Positions 16,704 to 25,026 of a stretch of 38,236 bases of DNA are shown in pieces; the stretch's first letter is position 1, and every line of letters starts with the position of its first letter. This DNA is from Scybalenecus merdavium (GTDB lineage: Bacteria > Bacillota > Clostridia > Oscillospirales > Acutalibacteraceae). The position numbers and the translations under genes are program-made. The DNA lies in contig DVNM01000021.1 in NCBI GenBank assembly GCA_018714405.1, positions 1-38,236 on the forward strand. The letters run 5' to 3'. The notes beneath the pieces are model-generated. The model was given only the letters and a program-made list of their open reading frames with translations. It was not told the DNA's origin and made no database searches.

Positions 16704-19700
16704 TTGAAAAAAAGCAAACGACTGCTGAGTGTGCTGCTCGCCGGTGTTTTGTTGCTGTCCAGTTTATCGGCGGCGATCGTGACCGGCGCGCAGGAACTCA
16801 GTGACGTCAAAGTCGCTGTGATCTCTGACATCCGCTATCAGCAGGATGCAAGGGACCGCGACGGCCTGCTGCTTTCAAAGAGCGCTGCCATGCTGGATGC
16901 GGCTTTGGCGAACGTCAAGGCCAGCAATGCCGACGCGCTGCTCGTTACCGGTGACCTCACCAATAACGGCTCTAAAACGTCGCACCAGTATGTGGCCGCC
17001 AAGCTTGCAGAGGTGGAAGCCGAGGGTATTAATGTATATGTGATCCCCGGTGAACACGACATTCGCGAGGGCGGCACGACCACGGCTGTCAGCCGATCGG
17101 TCTTTGAAGATGTTTACAAAGACTTTGGTTACAGCGAGCCGGTGCAGGACGCCAACTCTGCCTCTTATGTGGCAGATCTTGGCAACGGCTTTAAGGTCGT
17201 GATGAGCGACTCGGTCGCTGCAGACGGCGAAGGCCAGTTGACCCAGTGGGTCGTAGACCAGGCCAAGTCGGCGGTCAGTGCCGGCAGTACAGTTTTTGCA
17301 GCGTCTCACCATCCGGCTGTAACGCGCAGCAGTGTGGATCGTGTATTTATCGATCTGCTGCATACAATGGCCGGCCTGACGCTGAACATCGGCGGTTCTT
17401 TGACGCAGCTTTACACAAATGACCCCGATCAGGCCGCTGCCGATCTCGGTCTGCAGGATACGACCTGTATCTTGTCTACAAACGGTGTGGATTCCGGTGC
17501 GCTGGCCGACGCAGGTGTCAAATACCTGTTCTCCGGTCATGGCGGCATGCTGAGCATCAGCCAGGCTACGACTACGACCGGCGCCCAGATGTATGATGTA
17601 ATGGCGGGTTCGCTCGTCAATGCTTCTGCTTCTGTCCGCTATGCCACGCTTTCCAAAGCGGCGGCCGGTATGAAACAGCAGCGTGCAGAATTTACGACCG
17701 ATATGCTCGGCGATGATGCATTCGCTGCTGCCGCGCACGATGTGCTCGAAGCACAGATGCCCGCAGAGGTCGACTATGCGATCGAAGTGGTTGAAAAGGT
17801 GTTCGGCCACCTGCTTCCGGCAATCCAGCCGAACGTGGGTTCGCTTGTACGCAACCTGGATCTTGCTGCGCTCGGTGTGAGCCTGCCCAGCATTCTGGAC
17901 GGTCTTATCAGTGATGTCAAGAACGACCTGGTGAACGGGTACGTTAATCCGTTGTTCGATCTTTTAAGTGTTACAAAACTCCACAATATTATTGCGGATG
18001 TGCGCAGCGCACTGGAAAAGATGGATTTCAACGGCCAGAACCTGTATGCCTTCCTGGCAGACATCTTCACCACGATCCAGCGCGGTGACGGTAAAACGCC
18101 TGCTTCCGTGCAGGGCTTCTTTGATGCGCTCAAGGGCGGCGATTCCGCCATGCTTGTGGACATCATCAATTCGTTTGCAGATAACTTTGACCCGACGAAT
18201 CTGGTCAATCTGCTTAACGAAGTATTGAATCTGAAATTCTCCAAGAGCTATGTGGCCGGTATCGCAACGATTTCTGTTAATCTTCGCGGTCTGCTGGCCG
18301 GTCCGTATACGGTTGTCGACGCCGGTGCTATCAATAAGACCACAATCGATCTTTGGAGCATTCTGGACGGTCTTGCAACACTGCCGAACGGCCAGACGAT
18401 CAGCCAGGTGGCACGTCCGCTCGTCAATGATCTGATCCTTGGCGGCGAAAACGATGCCAGCACCAACCAGACGCCTGCACGTTTTACGCAGAACCTGAAG
18501 GCAAATGCCCAGGGTGTGGTCGATATGCTGATCGGTTTTGGTGTGGGCGACCTGATCGGTGACAGTGTGTTTGCCCAGGGGCAGTCCGGCGCTTATGTGG
18601 CCCGCACGGTGACCTTGGAAGAAGTTGGCGCTATTCTTGATGAACTTGTGCCCGACAATAATGTGGTCACACTGAACCCCGCTGTGTGGGCGGATGTGCG
18701 CGATGCGCTGAACGCGGCCGGCCGCTTTACGGCAGAACAGCTTGCAACCATTAACAGTGAGCTTGTGGCCGCAACCGACACAGAACCGGCTTATACGCAG
18801 CTTGACAAGCTGGGCGACCTGGCGGACGACACGTTCTACAAGGGCGTTGCCGATCTGTTTACGCAGAAAGTCAATCAGCTTCCTGCTGTAGAAGAACTGC
18901 AGCTGAGCGATGCCGGTACCGTTTATGATCTTGTTTCGGAATACGATCAGTTCTACAGCGAGATCAAAGCATACGTCTCGGAAGCCACGGTTGAAAAACT
19001 GAATGCCGCGCTTGCCCAGATCCGTGCGCTGGAAAACTATGATCCCGATGTGGACGCCGTGATCAAAAAGATCGCCGCGATCGGCACCGTGACCGTTGAC
19101 AGCGAAGACGCGATCAACGAGGCGCGTGCTGCCTACAATGACCTTTCGGTCAAACAGCAAAAAGATGTAACCAATTACCAGGTGCTTGTCGATGCGGAAA
19201 ACACGCTGGTGCTCGTCAAAGAGAACGCAGTTAAGATTGCGTCTGTTGAACAGACGATCGATGCGATCGGCGAAGTGACGTACACCACAGCCAGCAAGAT
19301 GAAGATCGATCTTGCCCGCTCGGCCTACAACAACCTGGCCGCCGAGCTGCAGCCGCAGGTCAGCAACTACGCTGTACTGGAAGCTGCTGAGGCGCGTTAT
19401 GCCGAACTGCAGGCAGAAGTCGAAAATACGGCCGCTGCTGCACCCGTTATCAACCTGATCAATGCGATCGGTGAAGTCACGCTGAACAGCAAGGCTGCGA
19501 TCGAAGCGGCCGAGGCGGCATATGCGCAGCTGACCGAAGAGCAGCAGGCTTATGTTACAAACTACAATGTGCTTGTTCTTGCCAGACAGGCGTACGATGC
19601 ACTTGCCCAGGAAGACGTCGGCAACCGCGAAGCTGCACAGACAGTGATCGATCTGATCAATGCGATCGGCGACGTAACGCTGGAAAGCGAGTCCGCCATT

Positions 19701-21209
19701 ACAGCAGCACGCACAGCTTACAATGAATTGACTGCTGCACAGCAGGCACTTGTAACCAATTATAATGTGCTTACGAATGCAGAGATCCTGCTTGCTGACC
19801 TGCAGAAGCAGGCGGCAGACGAGGCGGCTGCACAGGCCGTTGAAGAACTGATCGATGCGATCGGTGAAGTTACGGTCGAGAAAGAAGAGCAGATCAACGC
19901 GGCACGCGACGCCTATAACCAGTTGACAAATGACCAGAAACGCCTTGTGGATAATCTGGCAGTTCTGACTGCGGCTGAGGCGCAGCTGAGCGTTCTGAAA
20001 AACGACTTCTTGTTTGAAGATGGTGCTACCGGCATCACGCTTCGTGCCGACAGCGGTGTGCTTCCGCTCGACACGGTCATGACCGTAACACGCATCACCA
20101 GCGGCGATGTGTATGATGCAGTTACAGCCGGCAACAAGGCTGCCCGCATTTACACGATCTCCCTGACGTCGGCCGGCGAACCTGTTGTGCCGACAAAGGC
20201 GGTTCGCATTGCGATCCCGCAGTTTGCCCCGGATACGGCGGTTTATGCCGTGGGTGCAGATGCCCAGATGACAGCACTGGAAACAACGCTGGAATCCGGC
20301 TCCTTTAACTTCTCTACCACGTCCGTTGGCACGTTTGCAGTGGTGCAGGCCAAAACGTATGTAGATACACAGGCGCTTGAGGATGCAATCGATGCGTTTG
20401 AAGCACTTGGCGATTCGGCGCTCTATGAGCAAACCGGTTATGGCCGTGCGCAGTCTGCATACGAGACGGCTTGCAACGAGCTTGCTGCAAATTACGAACT
20501 GACAACAGCAAACCAGCAGAAAGTCGATGCGGCTGCCGCAGCACTGAATAATGCGATCGCCGTGCTGACTTATCAGTCTGCAGATGTCTCGGCGCTGCAG
20601 AACGCGCTGGCTAAGGCCGCCGTTCTTAACGCTGAAGATTACACCGATTTCTCGGCGGTGACCGCAGCGGTTGAAGCCGGCAACGCTTTCCTGAGCGGCG
20701 CTTATGACGTGCGTGACCAGGCCAAGGCTGCCGAGCTGGCTCAGGCGATCACTGACGCGATCTCCAAGCTTGTTTATGCACCGGCCGACTTCACGGCGAT
20801 CGACGAGGCACTGGCGACCGTGCCGAAGGATCTGCAGAACTATACGGCTGAGACCATCAAGATCCTGGAAGCCGCCATTGAGGCTGCTACCGAAGCCAAG
20901 GCCACGGTCACACGCCAGGACGAAAACTGGAAAGCACAGGTCGAGGCGTATGCACAGGCTGTGCTCGATGCTGTTTCCGGCCTGCAGAAGACCGGCGTGA
21001 TCTATGCCGACACGTCGCTGCTGGAGCTGGCGCTCGATATGGTCGACCTGTATAATCCGGCCGATTACACCAATTTCTCCGCTGTAGAAATGGCCGTGCT
21101 GTCTGCTGAATCGCTGCTTGCCTCCAATCCGACCGAGGCACAGCAGGCCGATGTGGACGCCGCCGCCATGGAGGTTTTGAACGCGATCGGCGCTCTGGAG
21201 TGGGCATAA
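16704..21209 (+). CDS. Secreted calcineurin-like phosphoesterase with helical repeats
   Basis: A 1501-aa exported protein. TTG start, with GGAGGTG (16689-16695) about 9 nt upstream. Signal peptide about 1-29 (KKSKR, hydrophobic core, ending near TGAQ). Residues 35-330 resemble a metallophosphoesterase, but the signature is altered: DIR (D42, R44) for DxH, GD (D84), GEHD (E117, H118) for GNHD, SHHP (H202/H203), and GHGG (H279, G281) for GHxH. Residues 330-775 are largely helical and unrecognised. Residues 780-1100 are five tandem repeats of about 70 aa; 1101-1215 is a beta-rich module; 1219-1501 is four FIVAR-like three-helix repeats. No LPXTG, SLH or other anchor is visible, so it may be released or held non-covalently. 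Enzymatic activity is uncertain. The gene below looks like its partner. Confidence 0.85.
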   Translation: MKKSKRLLSVLLAGVLLLSSLSAAIVTGAQELSDVKVAVISDIRYQQDARDRDGLLLSKSAAMLDAALANVKASNADALLVTGDLTNNGSKTSHQYVAAKLAEVEAEGINVYVIPGEHDIREGGTTTAVSRSVFEDVYKDFGYSEPVQDANSASYVADLGNGFKVVMSDSVAADGEGQLTQWVVDQAKSAVSAGSTVFAASHHPAVTRSSVDRVFIDLLHTMAGLTLNIGGSLTQLYTNDPDQAAADLGLQDTTCILSTNGVDSGALADAGVKYLFSGHGGMLSISQATTTTGAQMYDVMAGSLVNASASVRYATLSKAAAGMKQQRAEFTTDMLGDDAFAAAAHDVLEAQMPAEVDYAIEVVEKVFGHLLPAIQPNVGSLVRNLDLAALGVSLPSILDGLISDVKNDLVNGYVNPLFDLLSVTKLHNIIADVRSALEKMDFNGQNLYAFLADIFTTIQRGDGKTPASVQGFFDALKGGDSAMLVDIINSFADNFDPTNLVNLLNEVLNLKFSKSYVAGIATISVNLRGLLAGPYTVVDAGAINKTTIDLWSILDGLATLPNGQTISQVARPLVNDLILGGENDASTNQTPARFTQNLKANAQGVVDMLIGFGVGDLIGDSVFAQGQSGAYVARTVTLEEVGAILDELVPDNNVVTLNPAVWADVRDALNAAGRFTAEQLATINSELVAATDTEPAYTQLDKLGDLADDTFYKGVADLFTQKVNQLPAVEELQLSDAGTVYDLVSEYDQFYSEIKAYVSEATVEKLNAALAQIRALENYDPDVDAVIKKIAAIGTVTVDSEDAINEARAAYNDLSVKQQKDVTNYQVLVDAENTLVLVKENAVKIASVEQTIDAIGEVTYTTASKMKIDLARSAYNNLAAELQPQVSNYAVLEAAEARYAELQAEVENTAAAAPVINLINAIGEVTLNSKAAIEAAEAAYAQLTEEQQAYVTNYNVLVLARQAYDALAQEDVGNREAAQTVIDLINAIGDVTLESESAITAARTAYNELTAAQQALVTNYNVLTNAEILLADLQKQAADEAAAQAVEELIDAIGEVTVEKEEQINAARDAYNQLTNDQKRLVDNLAVLTAAEAQLSVLKNDFLFEDGATGITLRADSGVLPLDTVMTVTRITSGDVYDAVTAGNKAARIYTISLTSAGEPVVPTKAVRIAIPQFAPDTAVYAVGADAQMTALETTLESGSFNFSTTSVGTFAVVQAKTYVDTQALEDAIDAFEALGDSALYEQTGYGRAQSAYETACNELAANYELTTANQQKVDAAAAALNNAIAVLTYQSADVSALQNALAKAAVLNAEDYTDFSAVTAAVEAGNAFLSGAYDVRDQAKAAELAQAITDAISKLVYAPADFTAIDEALATVPKDLQNYTAETIKILEAAIEAATEAKATVTRQDENWKAQVEAYAQAVLDAVSGLQKTGVIYADTSLLELALDMVDLYNPADYTNFSAVEMAVLSAESLLASNPTEAQQADVDAAAMEVLNAIGALEWA
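19040..20005 (+). repeat. Five tandem ~70-aa repeats in the phosphoesterase-like protein
   Basis: Within residues about 780-1100, five units share the pattern [IL]xAIGxVTxxSxxAIxxA followed by AYxxLTxxQQxxVxNYxVLxxAE. Units are marked by IAAIGTVTV, IDAIGEVTY, INAIGEVTL, INAIGDVTL and IDAIGEVTV. Each looks like a small helical bundle. The copies are diverged at DNA level, so the array is not a recent slippage product. Confidence 0.85.
20360..21206 (+). repeat. Four FIVAR-like repeats at the C-terminus
   Basis: Residues about 1219-1501 hold four units of roughly 65-80 aa, each starting with a xxADxxxLxxAL-type helix and containing a Y-T-x-x-(S/T) turn (EDYTDFSAV, QNYTAETIK, ADYTNFSAV). This is the pattern of FIVAR domains, which occur in many Gram-positive surface proteins and extracellular carbohydrate-active enzymes. 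Confidence 0.75.
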
Positions 21210-21269
21210 TTTAAAAAGTTAATACGATAAAATTTAAAGTGCGTTTGTAACTTCACAAATGTGCATCCG

Positions 21270-21318
21270 GACCGGGCAGGGGACTGCCTCTGCCCGGTCA
21301 CTCGGAATGAAAATTCCG
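21270..21318 (+). promoter_or_regulatory. Two intergenic hairpins between the repeat-protein genes
   Basis: GACCGGGCAG (21270-21279) pairs perfectly with CTGCCCGGTC (21290-21299). Close behind, CGGAAT-GAAA-ATTCCG (21303-21318) forms a 6-bp stem with a GNRA tetraloop. Neither is followed by a T-run, so ordinary termination is unlikely. They could stabilise one part of a dicistronic mRNA, mark a processing site, or reduce read-through. Confidence 0.55.
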
Positions 21319-21343
21319 TTGAAATGAGGTGTTACTCAAATCT

Positions 21344-24300
21344 ATGAAAAAAGCTTCTTTAACGAAGAAAATCGTGGCCGCTATTTTAGCAGTGATCATG
21401 GTATTTTCGGCATTGCCGACTGTAGCATTCGCTGCGGACGCGACCGGCCCGGTACAACAATCGTCTGGTAATCTTGTCAATGAAACAGACCTTGGTCATT
21501 ATGTTTCTATGAAGGTCAATTATCAGAATTTTACGTTCATTCAAACACAAGATGATCAGAATTTCACTTTTACGATCAACATGGGCGCCAAGAAAAATCA
21601 GGGCGTCAACTACGGTTATGTGGCTTCACCGAATGCTGCAGACAGACCGTTCACCTTTACACAGCCGCTTGGCAAGTCCAGCAGTTTCAGCGGTGATGGA
21701 ATTGGTAGCTTACCTGGTAACCTTTTTGGTGGTAATACTACCGTGTTCAGAGACCTCACTGTAAACTTTGTGGCCGATGGCGGTAAAACGTATGATACGG
21801 CGATACGTGTTCAGTATGACTCGGGTGCTACCAGCGGTAACGACCGTGCATGGCGTACTTACGATATCCCGATCACCGTCACCGTGCTTGACAAGCGCGC
21901 GCTGAACAAGGCCATTGATGCCGCGAATGCGGCTGCTTCTGACCAGCAGTATTATACGGAAGCAACCTGGGGCGATGTGGTTTCTGCACTTGAAGATGCA
22001 CAGACCATAACGGGTAACGTAGTTACGACCCAGACCATCATTGACCGCTATGCCAGTGCACTGCAGCTTGCGGTGAACGCCCTTGAGTACAAAGATGCCA
22101 ACTATGATGCATTGAACGCTGCGAAGGCGGCGGCTGAGGAAATCCTTGGCACTTCCAATGTGGACGATGTGTATACGGCTGGCACGCTTGCCGATCTGCG
22201 TGAGGCATATGCCGCTGCAGAAGATGTGGCGGGCGACCTTGACATTCGCAACCAGTCTGTTGTGGACAAAGCTGCAAGCGATTTGCAGACGGCGGTAGAC
22301 AACATGGTGAAATATGCCGACTACAGCGTAATGCAGGCTGCTGTGAATGCGTTTTCCAAGCTCAACCCGGCTTACTACGATTCGGCCGCGTTTGCTGATG
22401 TGCAGAAAGAAGTAAATGCTGCCATCGAAGAAATGAAGCCCGAAAATAAGCTCGACGAGACACAGCAGGCGGACGTTTCCGCCCGTGCGATGGCGCTTCT
22501 GCAGAAGATCAATTCTCTGCAGAAACTCTCTGCCGATTATGACGCGCTGAATGATGCGGTTGCCGCCGGTCTTGAAAAACTTGGTGCTGATGACATTGGC
22601 AACTATACGGATGCTTCCGTAAAAACGCTGCAGAATGCCATTACAGCTGCACAGGGTGTTGCCGAAGGTCTTGATATTACACATCAGGACGAGATCGACG
22701 CCTTGGCTAAGGCTGTCAACGACGCTATTAAAGGTCTTACCCTGAAAGGCGCCGATTACACCGCCCTGGATGAGGCGATCGTTGCCGCCGAGGCTGCACT
22801 TGGCAAAGTGGATATTGGTGATTACACAGACACCAGCGTTTCCGCACTGCGCGATGCACTTGCCGCTGCTGAAGAAGTTTCCCGTGAACTGACTGTGGCG
22901 GATCAGAAAATCATTTCTGACGCGGCCTATAAGCTGATGATGGCGACCAGCGGCTTGACGCTGAAGCCTGCGGATGTCAGTGCTTTGAACGATCTGATCG
23001 CAAAGCGCACGCAGGAAGTGGCAGATGCCAAAGAGTCCGGTCTCTATACGGAAGCTTCTATTGCCCGTGTGGAAACGGCCATCGAAAACGCTACGGCTGT
23101 TGCTAATGCCGGTTACTCCATCAAAGAGCAGTCCAAGGTGGACGATGCTTACAATGCGCTGAACGGTGTTGCACTGGAGAAACAGCTTGCGGATTACAGC
23201 AAACTGAACGCTGCGATTGAAGCTGCACAGGAAACGCTCAACAACGCCGGCGATGAATACACCGAGGCTTCTAAGGAAGCTTTGCGCCAGGCTATTAGTG
23301 ATGCAAGAGCCGTTGTGGCTGCAAAGTACGATGTGTCCCAGCAGCAGCTTGTGAACGACGCCGTTACGGCGCTGCAGGCTGTTCAGCTTGAACTGAAGGA
23401 TGCCGATTATTCTGCTCTTGATGAGGCAATCCAGGCTGCGGAAGATTTCCTGGCAGATCCGGAAAACAAAGAGCTCTACACAGAAGATTCTCTGCAGAAG
23501 GTGCAGGATGCGCTTGACGCAGCCAAGGATGTTGACCGTGATCTGAATATTACCGAACAGGATCAGATCGACAGCGCTGTAGCAGACCTGACAGAATCTA
23601 TGCAGGTCGGTGACGGCAATCTGGAATACAAAGACGCGAATATCGGCGCACTGCAGGATGCAATCGATGCTGCAAACGCCAAGTTGTCTGCGGACGATAT
23701 CGCCGATTATACAGATGATTCTGTCAACGCACTGAAAGATGCGCTGAAAGAGGCGGAAGATCTGCTTGCCAGCAATCCTGATGCTTCTGAACAGGATGCT
23801 GTCAATGCCGCTGTTGAAAAACTGAACGGTATCGAGCTTGTGCTCAAAGGCGCGGATTATTCTGCCCTTGAAGAAGCCGTCCGGGCTGCCAGCGAACGCT
23901 ATGTGCAGGCTGTGTCTTCCGGCAACTACACCGAGGATTCGCTTGCAAAACTGAACGCTGCCATCACGGCTGCCTCTGAAGTGCCGGAAGGTCTGACCAT
24001 TAAACAACAGCACATCATCGACGAAGCGATTGCAAATCTGAATGTAGAACTTGTTCTGAAGCCCGCCGATACAGGCGCACTGAGCGATGCGATCTCTGCG
24101 GCTGAAGACAAACTGGCCAACCGCGACAACTACACTGAGGATTCTGTCGCTGCCCTGCAGCAGGCGATCGACGAGGCAAAAGAACTGCTTGCCTCCGATC
24201 CGGATGTTTCGCAGGCCGACGAGATCCAGGCTGCGATCGACAAGATCAACAACACCGAACTGGTGCTCAAGGGCGCGGATTACACCGTTCTCGATGCACA

Positions 24301-24850
24301 GATCAAGACTGCCGAGGACCTGCTTGCCGGCGATACGAGCAACTTTACTAAAGATTCTCTGGCTGTGCTGAAGACTGCTTTGGCCGATGCAAAGAACGTC
24401 GACAGATACCTGACCATTCAGGATCAGGCCGATGTGGACACCGCCGCCGCCGCGCTGGCTTCTGCACTGGAGAGCATGCAGACCTACACGCCTTTGACCT
24501 CGGTCACGATCGTTCCGTTGAACTCGAATGACTGGAAAGAGGGCGAACTGATCTATCATAAGACGCCTTGGTACCAGACATGGACCAGCCAGACCGTGCC
24601 GGTCGGCTTTGAGATCAACGATGGCGCAGCCGTAAAGAGCGTCACCTGGTCTTATGCCAAGTGGTCGGTCGATGAACCCGAAGCCAATATCGAAAACGCT
24701 ACCAACGAATCCGCAACGATCCGTCCGACCTTTGGCGTCGGCCCGCGTTCCTGCTGGATCCAGGTAACGGTGGAAGATTACAACGGCAACGTTGTAACGT
24801 CTGACCCGGTTAAAGTTCGTTTCTACAACTGGGATTGGCAGATCAAGTGA
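21344..24850 (+). CDS. Secreted protein with twelve FIVAR-like repeats and an Ig-like domain
   Basis: A 1168-aa exported protein. ATG at 21344 is chosen because it begins the signal peptide (KKASLTKK, then AAILAVIMVFSALP, cleavage near AFA-AD about residue 31). GAGGTG lies about 12 nt upstream; GTG at 21329 falls inside that site. Residues about 32-182 form an aromatic- and glycine-rich beta domain. Residues 183-1050 are twelve units of about 70 aa with the FIVAR pattern (KxADYxALxxAI, then YTxxSxxxL). Residues 1051-1168 form a tryptophan-rich Ig-like module (W in DWKEG, TPWYQTWT, VTWSYAKW, NWDWQIK). No sortase signal, SLH or choline-binding repeats are visible. It was probably placed with the upstream secreted protein because both act outside the cell; FIVAR arrays usually act as spacers or glycan-associated modules. 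A strong terminator follows. Confidence 0.87.
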   Translation: MKKASLTKKIVAAILAVIMVFSALPTVAFAADATGPVQQSSGNLVNETDLGHYVSMKVNYQNFTFIQTQDDQNFTFTINMGAKKNQGVNYGYVASPNAADRPFTFTQPLGKSSSFSGDGIGSLPGNLFGGNTTVFRDLTVNFVADGGKTYDTAIRVQYDSGATSGNDRAWRTYDIPITVTVLDKRALNKAIDAANAAASDQQYYTEATWGDVVSALEDAQTITGNVVTTQTIIDRYASALQLAVNALEYKDANYDALNAAKAAAEEILGTSNVDDVYTAGTLADLREAYAAAEDVAGDLDIRNQSVVDKAASDLQTAVDNMVKYADYSVMQAAVNAFSKLNPAYYDSAAFADVQKEVNAAIEEMKPENKLDETQQADVSARAMALLQKINSLQKLSADYDALNDAVAAGLEKLGADDIGNYTDASVKTLQNAITAAQGVAEGLDITHQDEIDALAKAVNDAIKGLTLKGADYTALDEAIVAAEAALGKVDIGDYTDTSVSALRDALAAAEEVSRELTVADQKIISDAAYKLMMATSGLTLKPADVSALNDLIAKRTQEVADAKESGLYTEASIARVETAIENATAVANAGYSIKEQSKVDDAYNALNGVALEKQLADYSKLNAAIEAAQETLNNAGDEYTEASKEALRQAISDARAVVAAKYDVSQQQLVNDAVTALQAVQLELKDADYSALDEAIQAAEDFLADPENKELYTEDSLQKVQDALDAAKDVDRDLNITEQDQIDSAVADLTESMQVGDGNLEYKDANIGALQDAIDAANAKLSADDIADYTDDSVNALKDALKEAEDLLASNPDASEQDAVNAAVEKLNGIELVLKGADYSALEEAVRAASERYVQAVSSGNYTEDSLAKLNAAITAASEVPEGLTIKQQHIIDEAIANLNVELVLKPADTGALSDAISAAEDKLANRDNYTEDSVAALQQAIDEAKELLASDPDVSQADEIQAAIDKINNTELVLKGADYTVLDAQIKTAEDLLAGDTSNFTKDSLAVLKTALADAKNVDRYLTIQDQADVDTAAAALASALESMQTYTPLTSVTIVPLNSNDWKEGELIYHKTPWYQTWTSQTVPVGFEINDGAAVKSVTWSYAKWSVDEPEANIENATNESATIRPTFGVGPRSCWIQVTVEDYNGNVVTSDPVKVRFYNWDWQIK
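21890..24490 (+). repeat. Twelve tandem FIVAR-like repeats
   Basis: Unit starts can be read from ALNKAIDAAN, YDALNAAKAA, YSVMQAAVNA, YDALNDAVAA, YTALDEAIVA, VSALNDLIAK, YSKLNAAIEA, YSALDEAIQA, IGALQDAIDA, YSALEEAVRA, TGALSDAISA and YTVLDAQIKT. Almost every unit has a Y-T-(E/D)-x-S turn about 20-25 residues later. Units vary in length by about 10 aa and are diverged in DNA, so the array looks old and stable. Confidence 0.85.
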
Positions 24851-24882
24851 ATGTAAACGGTTTTACGTTTGCTTAAAAAAGG

Positions 24883-24911
24883 TCCCCCGGCGAAACCGCC
24901 GGGGGATTTCT
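24883..24911 (+). terminator. Terminator after the repeat-protein genes
   Basis: TCCCCCGGC (24883-24891) pairs perfectly with GCCGGGGGA (24898-24906) around the 6-nt loop GAAACC, followed by TTTCTTTG. An A-run precedes the stem. This is a strong rho-independent terminator. Confidence 0.85.
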
Positions 24912-24962
24912 TTGCATATTTCCATTTTGCGCAGGAACTTTTTTGAATTTGCGAAAAAAACT

Positions 24963-24992
24963 ATTGCAATTTTGCAATATGTATGGTAATAT
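24963..24992 (+). promoter_or_regulatory. rpmE promoter with overlapping inverted repeat
   Basis: TTGCAA (24964-24969) and TAATAT (24987-24992) are 17 nt apart; TG at 24984-24985 gives an extended -10. The -35 lies inside the inverted repeat ATTGCAA-TT-TTGCAAT (24963-24978), a possible operator. Transcription would start near 25000, about 27 nt before the rpmE ATG. Confidence 0.6.
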
Positions 24993-25026
24993 ACTACCGC
25001 TAACAATTTGCAAAGAGGTGAAAGTA

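Noticed and set aside
17964..20432. 822-codon minus-strand open reading frame opposite the first repeat protein
   Set aside because: Codon-aligned antisense shadow; its translation is cysteine- and arginine-rich with no family resemblance, and the plus-strand product has a signal peptide and clear repeats.
21710..24559. 949-codon minus-strand open reading frame opposite the FIVAR protein
   Set aside because: Same cause: absence of TTA, CTA and TCA in the sense gene keeps the antisense open. No ribosome site or domain supports it.
16704..24850. CRISPR array or recent tandem DNA duplication in the repeat genes
   Set aside because: Repeats are at protein level, about 70 codons long, and diverged at DNA level, without short direct repeats and spacers.
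24943..25026. N-terminal extension of rpmE
   Set aside because: An upstream in-frame ATG would precede the promoter and add residues not seen in L31; the ATG at 25027 has a good ribosome site.
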